From: Gracilimonas sp965227215
Lineage (GTDB): Bacteria; Bacteroidota; Rhodothermia; Balneolales; Balneolaceae
Length of the DNA stretch: 64,000 nucleotides
Reading direction: 5' to 3'
Assembly (NCBI GenBank): GCA_965227215.1
Contig: OZ245729.1
Coordinates: forward strand, 2,294,001 to 2,358,000
In this document: one piece after another, positions 8,240 through 17,208 of the stretch
How positions within the stretch are numbered: the stretch's first letter is position 1
Layout of the letters: each line of letters begins with the position of its first letter
Made by a program: the position numbers and the translations under genes
The notes under the pieces: generated by a model
Seen by the model: only the letters and a program-made list of their open reading frames with translations
Told to the model about the DNA's origin: nothing
The model's database searches: none

Positions 8240-9142
8240 TTGAAAAATGTAATTCTATATCTCATCCCTGCTCTTATTTGGGGTTCTACCTGGTTCGCTA
8301 TCACCTTTCAGGTTGGAGAAGTTGATCCTATTGTTTCCGTGAGCTATCGTTTTCTGCTGGCGGGGCTGATCCTGCTCGGGTATTCAAAGATCAGGAAGCT
8401 GAAACTCAGCTATACAATCAGTGAGCATGGTTTTATACTTCTGCAGGGGCTTTTTCTGTTTGGTTTTAACTATTGGATGGTTTATCAGGCTGAGCAAACA
8501 CTCACCAGTGGATTGGTAGCCCTGGTGTTTTCCACCATGCTGTTCATGAATATATTTAACAGCCGCATTTTTCTGAAAAATATAATTCCATGGAAAGTGT
8601 ATGGCGGAGCAGTGTTGGGTTTAACAGGTATTGTGATGATTTTCTATCGGGATTTGGTGAGTTTTTCTTTTTCCGATACCGCATCCATTGCACTTTTGCA
8701 GGCAGTTGGCGCGGCATATATTGCTTCTTTGGGGAATATCATTTCGGCCCGAAATCAATCGGCCGGGTTACCGGTTATCCAGACTAACGCCATTGGAATG
8801 ACCTATGGAGCTTTAGCCATGGCTTTAGTTGCTTTGTTTGTCGGGTACGAATTCTCTTTCAGTCTCGAATATACTTACAGTTTATCACTGCTTTACTTAG
8901 CTGTATTTGGGTCTGTTTTTGCATTTGGAGCCTACCTGAGTTTAATCGGTCGAATTGGAGCCAGTCGCGCAGGGTATGTTCAATTGGTGGTTCCAATCAT
9001 TGCACTAATCATATCTACCCTGTTTGAAAATTACACCTGGACTTCTGTCGCCCTAATTGGGGTGGTTTTCATCATTTCGGGAAATTTTATTGTGCTTGAA
9101 CGGGGAAAAACGAAGCAGTCTCCTCTTTCCCAAGATGGTTAG
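8240..9142 (+). CDS. DMT superfamily transporter (EamA domains)
   Basis: A 300-residue integral membrane protein with about ten helices arranged as two EamA repeats. The first begins at IPALIWGSTWFAI, a family signature, and the second at about residue 150. It is an inner-membrane exporter or permease of small metabolites with unknown substrate. The start is a TTG at 8240, giving a normal first helix; no good ribosome binding site is visible. The MarR gene follows 97 bp downstream with a palindrome between them, so the two may be functionally linked. Confidence 0.88.
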   Translation: MKNVILYLIPALIWGSTWFAITFQVGEVDPIVSVSYRFLLAGLILLGYSKIRKLKLSYTISEHGFILLQGLFLFGFNYWMVYQAEQTLTSGLVALVFSTMLFMNIFNSRIFLKNIIPWKVYGGAVLGLTGIVMIFYRDLVSFSFSDTASIALLQAVGAAYIASLGNIISARNQSAGLPVIQTNAIGMTYGALAMALVALFVGYEFSFSLEYTYSLSLLYLAVFGSVFAFGAYLSLIGRIGASRAGYVQLVVPIIALIISTLFENYTWTSVALIGVVFIISGNFIVLERGKTKQSPLSQDG

Positions 9143-9177
9143 CAGTGTGGTAATCCGGCTTGTGTTAACAATTTGTT

Positions 9178-9193
9178 TGAACATTGATGTTCA
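9178..9193. promoter_or_regulatory. 16-bp perfect palindrome, candidate MarR operator
   Basis: TGAACAT-TG-ATGTTCA, a 7+2+7 perfect palindrome centred 54 bp upstream of the MarR start. Size and position fit a binding site for a dimeric MarR-type regulator controlling its own gene. No binding evidence is available from sequence alone. Confidence 0.45.
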
Positions 9194-9239
9194 GACATTA
9201 TATTAAACGCAATTATATCATCGGCAAAATTCTGATCTT

Positions 9240-9683
9240 ATGGATGCAAACGGCACTACAACGGCCCAAAAAAATCTATGGCGGGAACTGAGAGCGAATA
9301 TCTTTGAAACTGAAGTCTGGCTTCGTACAGTAATTAAAAATTTCCTGGACGAGTTTGATCTAACCCAACAGCAACTTTCAATACTCAGAATATTGAAAGC
9401 AGCCAATAACGAACCGATGTCTACCAAGCAGATTCAGGAAGAAATGATGGATAAGAGCTCGGATACATCCCGGCTTGTGGACAGGCTCATAAAAAAAGAC
9501 CTGGTTCGAAAACGAAAAGACCCAAACGACGGGCGGCTTATTCAGGTGTTCATTAAATACGAAGGACTTCGCCTGCTGGCGCAGATAGAAGATCGTATTC
9601 ATGTCCTGGATGAAAAGTTTGCGTTGCTTTCCGAAGAAGAAGCCGAACAGCTGAATTGGCTGCTCGAAAAAGCACGTTCTTGA
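9240..9683 (+). CDS. MarR family transcriptional regulator
   Basis: A 147-residue protein with the winged-helix fold of MarR: FDLTQQQLSILRIL, the recognition helix region STKQIQEEMMDKSSDTSRLVDRLIKKDLV, and the wing with RKRKDPNDGRLIQV, the conserved DxR pattern of the family. MarR proteins act as dimers that repress genes until a small ligand binds. The palindrome upstream suggests autoregulation. Targets may include the adjacent DMT transporter or the VOC protein downstream; this is inference from position. Confidence 0.92.
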   Translation: MDANGTTTAQKNLWRELRANIFETEVWLRTVIKNFLDEFDLTQQQLSILRILKAANNEPMSTKQIQEEMMDKSSDTSRLVDRLIKKDLVRKRKDPNDGRLIQVFIKYEGLRLLAQIEDRIHVLDEKFALLSEEEAEQLNWLLEKARS

Positions 9684-9748
9684 AATTAACCTTTCCATCC
9701 TGTACTATCGGTCAATTATTTTAAAATTCAGGTGGAGGAATGTATTCG

Positions 9749-10126
9749 ATGAATAACGCTATAAACTGGTTCGAAATACCGGCCAATGATATTGACAGAG
9801 CTAAAAAGTTTTATGAGACCATTTTTGAATTTGAGATGCCGGATCTTGACATAGGAGATGGCTTACGTATGGCTTTGTTCCCTGCTACTACCGGAACCGT
9901 TGGTGGCGCCATCATCGAGAATAAAGAGTGGTATTTTCCAAGTGAAAGTCATGGCCCGCTATTATATCTGAATGCAAACCCGAACCTTCAGTCTATTCTT
10001 GATCGTGTGGAGGGGGCCGGGGGAGAAGTTATGATTCCGAAACGACTTATTACCGAAGATAATGGCTACATGGCGGTTATTTTGGATAGCGAAGGAAACC
10101 GAATTGCCCTGCATTCCAACGAATAA
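9749..10126 (+). CDS. VOC (glyoxalase/bleomycin resistance) family protein
   Basis: A 125-residue single VOC domain: NWFEIPANDIDRAKKFYETIF at the start and NGYMAVILDSEGNRIALHS at the end, the usual beta-alpha-beta-beta-beta halves. Of the metal positions, the final glutamate/histidine region is present but divergent, so enzymatic activity is uncertain. I start it at ATG 9749 because a GGAGG at 9734-9738 stands ten bases before it, whereas it would abut the other in-frame ATG at 9740. It follows the MarR gene by 65 bp. Confidence 0.85.
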   Translation: MNNAINWFEIPANDIDRAKKFYETIFEFEMPDLDIGDGLRMALFPATTGTVGGAIIENKEWYFPSESHGPLLYLNANPNLQSILDRVEGAGGEVMIPKRLITEDNGYMAVILDSEGNRIALHSNE

Positions 10127-10129
10127 AGT

Positions 10130-10891
10130 TTAACGGTAGAACTCTTTATTCTTTAACTGAACTGAGGCGGCGTAATAAGCTGCGCCCACAATGCTGGCAT
10201 TATTAAGTAGACTGGCAGCCTTAAACTTGGTCTTTATTTTGATGTAAGGAAAGGTTTTATCGGCTTTTTTGGAAAGCTGTCCGCCGAGAATAAATAGATC
10301 GGGATGAAAGAGTTTCTCATACTGCTCTAAGACCAACTGTAGTCGTTTTCCCCAGGTTTTTTTCCGGATGCCTTCTTCTTTTCGAACCCGGTTTGAAGCT
10401 CTTTCTTCTATACTGATACCCTTAATTTCAATCTGGCCCAATTCGGTGTTAGGCACCAGCGTGCCATCCACAAAAAGGGATGAACCGATGCCGGTTCCTA
10501 CCGTTAATACAATAACCGTTCCCCGTTGCTCTTTTCCGACGCCAAATTTCATTTCCGCCAAACCAACAGCATCGGTGTCGTTAATCACACTGACCTTGCA
10601 GCCGGTGATTTCGGTAAACAAGTGATCGGCGTCAGCATCCACCCAGCCCTGATCCATGCGGGTTGTGGAAAGTACAATTCCTTTGCTGGTTGCTGCAGGG
10701 AAAGCACATCCGATAGGACCATCCCAGTCAAACTTCTTTACGACCTTATGCAGTTTTGAGATGAGCTTATGCGGACGGGTATCATCGATTTTATCTGTGG
10801 TTCGCTTCTTGGATACAATCTCTCCTCTCTCCGTATCTACAATGGCACCTTTGATGCCATAACTGCCTATATCAATCCCTAATACTTCCAC
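10130..10891 (-). CDS. ppgK: Polyphosphate--glucose phosphotransferase (polyphosphate glucokinase, ROK family)
   Basis: A 253-residue ROK kinase that would phosphorylate glucose using polyphosphate (and possibly ATP). The phosphate-1 loop is GIDIGSYGIKG. Other family features are NDTDAVGLAEM with the catalytic Asp, LTVGTGIGSSLFVDG (phosphate-2), and LVPNTELGQIEIKG, close to the PPGK consensus. The ROK cysteine zinc motif is absent, as is normal for PPGK. The ELGH of most members is ELGQ here. The start is a GTG at 10891. The gene converges with the VOC gene, only 3 bp separating their ends. Confidence 0.85.
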   Translation of the reverse strand: MEVLGIDIGSYGIKGAIVDTERGEIVSKKRTTDKIDDTRPHKLISKLHKVVKKFDWDGPIGCAFPAATSKGIVLSTTRMDQGWVDADADHLFTEITGCKVSVINDTDAVGLAEMKFGVGKEQRGTVIVLTVGTGIGSSLFVDGTLVPNTELGQIEIKGISIEERASNRVRKEEGIRKKTWGKRLQLVLEQYEKLFHPDLFILGGQLSKKADKTFPYIKIKTKFKAASLLNNASIVGAAYYAASVQLKNKEFYR

Positions 10892-10943
10892 TGTTTCTTT
10901 GGTTGATTAATTCGGGACCAACATAGCGAAAAAAAGATTAGGT

Positions 10944-10981
10944 ACATAGTAGAGTCACAAAATCTTGTGACTCTACTATGT
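10944..10981. repeat. Perfect 17-bp-stem palindrome, family P copy 1
   Basis: A 17-bp arm beginning ACATAGTAGAGTCACAA, a 4-nt loop AATC, and an exactly complementary arm ending GACTCTACTATGT. It lies between the end of secA and the start of ppgK. It shares its core and loop with the palindrome at 27551-27584, where paired bases differ in a compensatory way. It is probably a REP/MITE-like intergenic repeat and may also terminate secA, although no T tract follows. Confidence 0.8.
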
Positions 10982-11005
10982 TATCTGAAATGATGATTGA
11001 AGAAA

Positions 11006-14000
11006 CTATTTTTCTACAACAACCCAGCCTTCCTCATCCACCATACGCTTGGCATATTTCCACTTAATCTCTTTGGTTTCGCCGGTGTTCATGTTTTGTA
11101 CCGTCACGTAATCATTACGTCCGGGTTCGTCGGCAACTTCTACAGGCTGACGTTTGGCATTTCCACCCTGTGGTTTCTGCCCGCCATTTTGTTGAGGTTG
11201 AGCCGGTGCTTTAAGTCCCATACCGGTGGAATCGGCATGTTGGGTTTCCATAGATGAAGTGTCGAAGCGTGATTTCTGCTTCTGAGCTTTCTCCAGCTTG
11301 GAATCCTCGGCCTGAACCTCAGGTACGGCTTTCCAGATCAGTGAAATAGCTTCCTGGTTGATATCATCCAGCAACATCTTGAACATATCAAAGGCTTCCC
11401 GCTTGTATTCCAGAAGGGGATCTTTCTGGGCAAATGAACGCAGCCCGATACCCTCTTTCACGGAATCAAGCTCACGCAGGTGCTCCATCCATTTTTGATC
11501 AATAATGGAAAGAATGGCGCTCTTTTCAAGAGAACGGGCAACTTCACGACCTTCATTTTCAAGAGCTGATTCCACATCAACCACAATGCGCATGCGGCGA
11601 ATCCCATCTGTGAAAATAACCTGAACTTTATCAGGGCGATTTTCCGGATTGGCTTCGGTAATTCGTTTCATTACCTCATACAGAGGCTTGGCCATCCGTT
11701 CTTCTTTCTTGCGATAAGCTGCAATAGCTTTGTCGATAATGTGATCGGTAAGGTCCCGCTCGTTCATGTTGAACCATTGCTCGCGGTCGTAGTCCACATC
11801 AACGGCAAGGTGACGTAATATTGACTCATGAAGCCCGTCATAATCGCCGGCAGCCACGTGTTCTTCAACCATCGATTCGATCAGGTCATCCAGCATATCC
11901 ATGATGTCCGTCCGCAGCTGATCTCCGGAAAGAGCGTGTTTTCTGCGGGCATAAATCACGTTACGCTGATTGTTTAGCACGTCATCATATTCCAGCTGTC
12001 GCTTACGGATGCTGAAGTTATTCTGCTCCACTTTACTTTGAGCACGCTCCAGCGATTTGGTAATCCATGGGTGGGTGATAACCTCGCCCTCTTCAAAGCT
12101 GAGTTTATCCATCACGTTAGCAACCCGGTCGCTCATGAATAAGGCCATCAGGTCATCTTCCAGCGAAACATAAAACTGAGACTCACCGGGATCACCCTGA
12201 CGACCGGCACGCCCGCGAAGCTGCAAGTCAATACGGCGAGATTCGTGTCGCTCGGTACCCAAAATAGCAAGTCCGCCTTTTTCCTTCACGCCTTTAGCAA
12301 GCTTGATATCGGTACCACGACCGGCCATGTTGGTAGCCACGGTTACAGCTCCGATTTCACCGGCCTGCTTTACAATTTCACTTTCCTGAGCGTGCTGCTT
12401 GGCGTTCAACACATTATGCGGAATACCGGCGCGCTGCAGCATACGGCTCAGCTTTTCAGATACATCCACGCTGGTGGTACCCACTAATACCGGCTGACCT
12501 TTTTCGTGGTACTCACGAATTTTTTCAACCGATGCGTTAAACTTCTCTCGCTTGGTTTTAAATACGAGGTCTTCTTTGTCATCCCGGGCAATGGGTTTGT
12601 TAGTGGGGATCACAACCACATCGAGTTCATAAATCTCATTGAACTCACCTTCCTCGGTTTCCGCCGTACCGGTCATACCGGCCAGCTTGTTATACATTCG
12701 GAAATAATTCTGAAGGGTGATGGTGGCATAGGTTTGAGTGGAAGCCTCAACTTTCACTTCCTCTTTAGCCTCAATCGCCTGGTGCAGTCCATCGGAATAA
12801 CGACGACCGGAAAGTACACGCCCGGTATGCTCATCTACAATATTAACCTTTCCATCCTGAACGATGTATTCCTCTTCGCGCTCAAAATTAGTATACGCTT
12901 TCAGCAGCTGGTTAACCGTGTGAATACGATCTCCACGCTCTGCAAATAAACGGTGCAGTTCGTTAAACTTACGCTCACGCTCCTGCCGGATCTCCTGCTT
13001 GGCCTCTTCAATTTTCTTCTCTTTATATTCTTCACTGAACTCATCATTACTCTTGATTGCATTCAGCTTTTCTTTTTCCAGCTCTTCAATCTCTTTCTCA
13101 ATAATTGCTGTTTCTTCTCCTAAATCCGGAATTACGAAAAAGTCTTCGTCTTCTCCTTTTTTGGTGATGAACTCGCGTCCCTTTTCGGTCATCTCGATGG
13201 AGTTCATCTTAGGATCTACCGCGTAGAATAAATACTCATCCACCACAGGCATGTTCTTGGCGTTATCCTGAAGGTAGAACGATTCGGTACTCTGAATCAG
13301 CTTCTGAATTTTTGGATCCTGCTGCAGTTTACGAAGCTGAGAGTTTTTCGGGAATCCTCGAACGGCACGGAAAAGCGCAAGTCCGGCTTTTTCTTCATCG
13401 CCTTCATCCAACAGTTCTTTCCCTTCTTTCACCAAGTTGGCAACGAGTTTCTTCTGCGCATTAACCAACGATTCCACCCGAGGCTTCATCTCTACATACT
13501 TACCGGACTTATTGTCTTGTGGAACCGGACCTGAAATAATAAGCGGTGTTCGCGCCTCATCAATAAGAATGGAATCAACCTCATCAATAATGGTGTAGTG
13601 GTGTTCGCGCTGAACCAGTTGCTGTTGTTCTACCACCATATTGTCACGAAGATAATCGAAGCCAAACTCGTTATTGGTTCCGTAAGTGATATCCGCTTTG
13701 TACGCTTTTCGCCGTGGTTCGGTACTGGGTTGATAGCGGTCCACACAATCCACTTCCAGTCCGTGGAAGTTAAAAATCGGCTCATTCCACTCGGCATCAC
13801 GCATAGCCAGGTAATTATTTACGGTCACAACGTGTACGCCTTTTCCGGCGAGGGCATTCAGGTAAGCCGGGAAGATGGCAACCAGCGTTTTACCTTCACC
13901 CGTTTTCATCTCAGCGATACGTCCCTGATGAAGTACAATAGCACCAATCAGCTGAACGTCATATGGCACCATTTCCCAGGTAATTTCATTACCACCCACT

Positions 14001-14401
14001 TTCCAGGACTTCCCGACAAATCGTCGGCAGGTATCTTTAAGCACGGCAAAAGCTTCAGGCAAAATGTCATCCAAAACCTCTTCAATAATGTCCAGCTCCT
14101 GCTGTTCTAATTCTTCCAGGTGCTCTGCCATTTCGCGGTGCTCGCCGGGGCTGATGTTCTCAATATCATCCAGGTGCTTTTTAATCTCCTGAATCTCGGC
14201 AACCGTCTCGGCCGTGGCATCTTTGATTTTCTGCTTAAACTCTTCAGTTTTGGCCTTAAGCTCATCATCACTGAGCTGCTTCATCTGCTCTTCGTAGCTC
14301 TTGATTTCATCTACGATGGGCTGAATTTTTTTAATGTCCTTCTCACTCTTGGAACCAAAGACTTTGGTAATAACCTTACCAACTTTATCTAATATATCCA
14401 T
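11006..14401 (-). CDS. secA: Preprotein translocase ATPase SecA
   Basis: A 1131-residue SecA, the motor that drives proteins through SecYEG. Visible are the Walker A region EMKTGEGKTLVA, the DEVDSILIDEARTPLIISG box, TGTAETEEGEF, and the helicase-2 motifs TNMAGRGTDIKL and QLRGRAGRQGDPG. It is about 230 residues longer than E. coli SecA. The extra length includes a charged insertion at roughly residues 310-520 rich in Glu and Lys. The C-terminus has a Gln/Pro/Gly-rich linker and then GRND, but the metal-binding CxCxGSGKKxxxC motif is replaced by a 39-residue cysteine-free tail. The gene is separated from birA by a 320-bp divergent region. Confidence 0.98.
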   Translation of the reverse strand: MDILDKVGKVITKVFGSKSEKDIKKIQPIVDEIKSYEEQMKQLSDDELKAKTEEFKQKIKDATAETVAEIQEIKKHLDDIENISPGEHREMAEHLEELEQQELDIIEEVLDDILPEAFAVLKDTCRRFVGKSWKVGGNEITWEMVPYDVQLIGAIVLHQGRIAEMKTGEGKTLVAIFPAYLNALAGKGVHVVTVNNYLAMRDAEWNEPIFNFHGLEVDCVDRYQPSTEPRRKAYKADITYGTNNEFGFDYLRDNMVVEQQQLVQREHHYTIIDEVDSILIDEARTPLIISGPVPQDNKSGKYVEMKPRVESLVNAQKKLVANLVKEGKELLDEGDEEKAGLALFRAVRGFPKNSQLRKLQQDPKIQKLIQSTESFYLQDNAKNMPVVDEYLFYAVDPKMNSIEMTEKGREFITKKGEDEDFFVIPDLGEETAIIEKEIEELEKEKLNAIKSNDEFSEEYKEKKIEEAKQEIRQERERKFNELHRLFAERGDRIHTVNQLLKAYTNFEREEEYIVQDGKVNIVDEHTGRVLSGRRYSDGLHQAIEAKEEVKVEASTQTYATITLQNYFRMYNKLAGMTGTAETEEGEFNEIYELDVVVIPTNKPIARDDKEDLVFKTKREKFNASVEKIREYHEKGQPVLVGTTSVDVSEKLSRMLQRAGIPHNVLNAKQHAQESEIVKQAGEIGAVTVATNMAGRGTDIKLAKGVKEKGGLAILGTERHESRRIDLQLRGRAGRQGDPGESQFYVSLEDDLMALFMSDRVANVMDKLSFEEGEVITHPWITKSLERAQSKVEQNNFSIRKRQLEYDDVLNNQRNVIYARRKHALSGDQLRTDIMDMLDDLIESMVEEHVAAGDYDGLHESILRHLAVDVDYDREQWFNMNERDLTDHIIDKAIAAYRKKEERMAKPLYEVMKRITEANPENRPDKVQVIFTDGIRRMRIVVDVESALENEGREVARSLEKSAILSIIDQKWMEHLRELDSVKEGIGLRSFAQKDPLLEYKREAFDMFKMLLDDINQEAISLIWKAVPEVQAEDSKLEKAQKQKSRFDTSSMETQHADSTGMGLKAPAQPQQNGGQKPQGGNAKRQPVEVADEPGRNDYVTVQNMNTGETKEIKWKYAKRMVDEEGWVVVEK

Positions 14402-14721
14402 AATGGGGTTACTCGTACTCTGCGAATATTTTTGTTATCAGGTTGAAGTTAACCTTATATAAAGGGCGGTTCAACTGTTTGCACGTTAATGATTACAAAT
14501 ATCCTGCCATAATTTATTTTGGCAGAACTATTAAGATAAACTGACCTGAGTTTGGTCGGGTGTTCAGAAACAGTATATGTGTTGTATTTTTGAAATTAAA
14601 TGGGATGACTAGATGTGTTTTAGTTCTCATTGGCGGCCAACTTTCTTTCTGGAACATTACCGGGTTTATTTTACTTTGTATGACCCGGTGTACGAATCAC
14701 TAACTAATGTGAGATTGAATT
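14402..14721. promoter_or_regulatory. 320-bp divergent intergenic region between secA and birA
   Basis: It must hold the promoters of both genes. Two inverted repeats are visible: CTGCCA (14504-14509) with TGGCAG (14520-14525), and ACCGGGT (14659-14665) with ACCCGGT (14683-14689). The second lies 40 bp upstream of the birA start and encloses a TTTACTTTG, so it could be an operator. An ATG-initiated 32-codon frame at 14605 has no ribosome binding site or recognisable product and is not called. No RNA gene is seen. Confidence 0.4.
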
Positions 14722-15501
14722 TTGTTCGATTCAGAACTTTTTGAAAACCAATTAGCCACGTCCTGGCTGGGGCGTAGCTTTCATTTTTTTGAGGAATTGC
14801 CCTCCACGAATTCCTATGCTAAGCAATTAAATAATGAGGGCACCCAACATGGTGTGCTGGTTTTAACGGATAATCAAACCGGAGGGAGGGGTCAATATGA
14901 TCGTGTGTGGAAGGCAGATCCAACAAAAAACCTGACCTTCAGCCTGGTATTCGAGCCTCAAAAAGCCGAACGATTTAGCCTTCTGACCCTGGCGTGTGCC
15001 CTGGCTGTATCTGAAGTGGTTAATTCCTGTGCAAATGTTGAAACCAAGCTGAAATGGCCCAATGATATTTTATGCAACGGCAAAAAACTTTGCGGCATCC
15101 TTACCGAAACCCAATTCTCCGGCAATAAGCTGGAGCGTGTGGTTGTTGGCCTTGGCCTGAATGTAAATCAAGTTGGGTTTGAGGGTGAGCTTGTCAAAAA
15201 GGCTACCTCTATTAAGAAGGAGTGCGGCATTGAGTTCGCAAGAGAAAAGGTGCTGGCCGATATCCTTCAAAAAATTGAATACCGATACCGGTTATGGAAT
15301 CAGTTTAATGCCGACCTGGTGAAGCAAATAAACAAAGCGTTAATAGGTTTTGGGGAATGGACCCGGCTGGAAGTAAATGACGAACCATTGGATGGCGAGT
15401 TTAAATTTCTCGGAGTAAATGAATCGGGTTCTCTGATCGCACTTAATAAGGATTACGATATCCGGAGCTTTTCTCATGAGCAGGTCCGTGTCCAATCTTA
15501 A
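14722..15501 (+). CDS. birA: Biotin--[acetyl-CoA-carboxylase] ligase
   Basis: A 259-residue biotin protein ligase that activates biotin to biotinyl-AMP and attaches it to carboxylase carrier domains. The biotin-binding loop is GGRGQYDRVW, followed by KWPNDILCNGKKLCGILTE with the catalytic lysine and GLGLNVN. There is no N-terminal DNA-binding helix-turn-helix, so it is a monofunctional ligase that does not act as the bio repressor. The start is a TTG at 14722, giving the standard N-terminus; other starts would truncate the domain. Confidence 0.93.
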   Translation: MFDSELFENQLATSWLGRSFHFFEELPSTNSYAKQLNNEGTQHGVLVLTDNQTGGRGQYDRVWKADPTKNLTFSLVFEPQKAERFSLLTLACALAVSEVVNSCANVETKLKWPNDILCNGKKLCGILTETQFSGNKLERVVVGLGLNVNQVGFEGELVKKATSIKKECGIEFAREKVLADILQKIEYRYRLWNQFNADLVKQINKALIGFGEWTRLEVNDEPLDGEFKFLGVNESGSLIALNKDYDIRSFSHEQVRVQS

Positions 15502-15744
15502 TATGCTTTTGCATATATATGTATTTTCATTTCTGTGCTTATATATCATCTTATGAAATGCGATTCTGGGTCTTTTTTGTGGGTGCAAATACGTTTATAT
15601 GCAAATGAATGAATATGTAAATTAGATTTGAATCAACCCTCCGTTTAGAAAGCAGATAATTACACCGGGTAAATCTTTTAAAATAGCATAAGTAGACGTT
15701 TGCTCTATTTAGGATAAAAAGCGTGGAATAGTATCAACCAAAAA

Positions 15745-15774
15745 AAAGCCCACTTGAATGAACAAGCGGGCTTT
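15745..15774 (-). terminator. Rho-independent terminator of the alpha-oxoamine synthase gene
   Basis: 12-bp arms AAAGCCCACTTG and CAAGCGGGCTTT with one mismatch and a 6-nt loop. On the minus strand the stem is followed by a run of eight T. It lies 20 bp after the gene's stop. Confidence 0.8.
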
Positions 15775-15794
15775 ACAATAAAAGAGTGCTTTAA

Positions 15795-17021
15795 TTAAGC
15801 ACTAAGCTTTTCGGCAGCTTCAAATACAAACTCTTTGATAGCACCAAAGGCTTTAAGAGTTTTCTCGATGTGTGCATCATTATGAGCTGCGGTAGGAATG
15901 AGGCGAATCAGTACCGTTCCTTTAGGAACTACCGGATACGCAACACCACTTACAAATACACCGTGTTCTTCCCGAAGCTTTCGCATAATATCCTGGCAGA
16001 GATCGGTGCTTCCTTTTGTCAGAACCGGAGTAACCGGGCTTTCTGATGGAAGTACAGTGTAGCCAAGATCACGAAGACCTTCACGCAGTTTCAGTGTGTT
16101 ATTCCAGAGTGTCTCTCTCCACTCGGGGTGGTCTTTAATCATTTGCAGGCGTTTGCGTGCGGTAACAACCATAGGTAGTGGAAGGGACTTCGCAAATACC
16201 TGGCTGCGTGAGTTTGCTTTCAGAAATTCAATAACACGTGGTTCAGAGGCAATAAAAGCACCAATTAAAGCAAAAGATTTAGCAAAGGTGCCAAAATAGA
16301 TGTCAATTCCATCTTGAACTCCAAGGTGTGTTCCTGCCCCGGATCCGTCTTCACCCATCGTACCGATGCCATGTGCATCATCAACCAACAGGCGGAAGTC
16401 AACTTCTTCTTTAAGAGCAATGATTTCTTTCAGGATGCCAAGGTCGCCGGTCATACCAAAAACACCTTCCGTCACAACAAGGATGGAAGAATTGTCTTTG
16501 CGTTTCTTGTCGGCACGGTAAAGCTGCTTTTTGAAGCTTTCAATATCGTTGTGCTTGAACACAGATTTGTCGGCCATGGAAAGCTGCTTTCCATCGACAA
16601 TACAAGCGTGGCTCAGCTCATCGTAGATGAGAAAGTCATTACGGTCAACCAGAGAGTGAATGGTACTCATGATACCCTGGTACCCGTAGTTCAGAAGCTG
16701 TGCAGATTCTTTATGTACAAAAGCTGCCAGTTCTTCTTCCAGTTTTTCATGCTCGGTAGTGTTACCGGTCATTAGCCGCGCACCCATTGGTGCACTCAGG
16801 CTGTATTTTGCAGTGGCTTCCGTATCCACTTTTTTAATTTCCTCGTTGCTTCCAATACCGAGGTAATCGTTAATACTCCAAACGACCATGTCTTTGCCGT
16901 TGAATTGCATTTCCGGCCCCAAGGGTCCTTCCAGTCTTGGGAATGTGTAGTACCCGTATCCTTCAGAAGTGAATGGGCCAAGCGGACTTGGTCGGCCCTC
17001 AAGCTTATCAAATAAATCCAT
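15795..17021 (-). CDS. Alpha-oxoamine synthase family PLP enzyme (KBL / AONS / serine palmitoyltransferase type)
   Basis: A 408-residue fold-type I PLP enzyme. Features are NDYLGIGSN, GARLMTGNTTEHEKLEEELA, LVDDAHGIGTMGEDGSG with the PLP-contacting Asp and His, and the Schiff-base lysine Lys248 in TFAKSFALIGAF. Members condense an amino acid with an acyl-CoA. Candidates are glycine C-acetyltransferase, 8-amino-7-oxononanoate synthase and serine palmitoyltransferase, which sequence alone does not separate here. The N-terminal MDLFDKL...PRLEG extension resembles Bacteroidota homologues linked to sphingolipid formation, but no other sphingolipid gene is nearby. birA upstream would fit biotin synthesis, but no other bio gene is present. 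Confidence 0.88.
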   Translation of the reverse strand: MDLFDKLEGRPSPLGPFTSEGYGYYTFPRLEGPLGPEMQFNGKDMVVWSINDYLGIGSNEEIKKVDTEATAKYSLSAPMGARLMTGNTTEHEKLEEELAAFVHKESAQLLNYGYQGIMSTIHSLVDRNDFLIYDELSHACIVDGKQLSMADKSVFKHNDIESFKKQLYRADKKRKDNSSILVVTEGVFGMTGDLGILKEIIALKEEVDFRLLVDDAHGIGTMGEDGSGAGTHLGVQDGIDIYFGTFAKSFALIGAFIASEPRVIEFLKANSRSQVFAKSLPLPMVVTARKRLQMIKDHPEWRETLWNNTLKLREGLRDLGYTVLPSESPVTPVLTKGSTDLCQDIMRKLREEHGVFVSGVAYPVVPKGTVLIRLIPTAAHNDAHIEKTLKAFGAIKEFVFEAAEKLSA

Positions 17022-17208
17022 AAATATGCGCTGATATTTTCGCTGTAATTGTGATTAGAAAGGCCTTTCCGGCCATGTTAAAAGCGTGCTAAATGTACGC
17101 AAATATCCCCTTATCTCAAAAGAACCGGTACTTCGGTAACATGCAGTTAACATAGTTCCAATTAACCGTGAAAATGTATGGAATTGATTTAGTGCCATGT
17201 AAATAAAA

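Noticed and set aside
9378..9698. Minus-strand open frame across the MarR gene
   Set aside because: It lies fully on the opposite strand of a clear MarR gene and shows no recognisable motif or ribosome binding site; it reflects the codon use of the real gene.
12506..12949. Plus-strand 147-codon frame inside secA
   Set aside because: It is antisense to conserved SecA motifs and has no family features.
14605..14703. 32-codon frame in the secA-birA gap
   Set aside because: No ribosome binding site, and its composition and position fit untranslated sequence with inverted repeats.
15501..15516. ATATGC-TTTT-GCATAT hairpin right after birA as terminator
   Set aside because: The stem is A+T-rich, only 6 bp, and no T tract follows.
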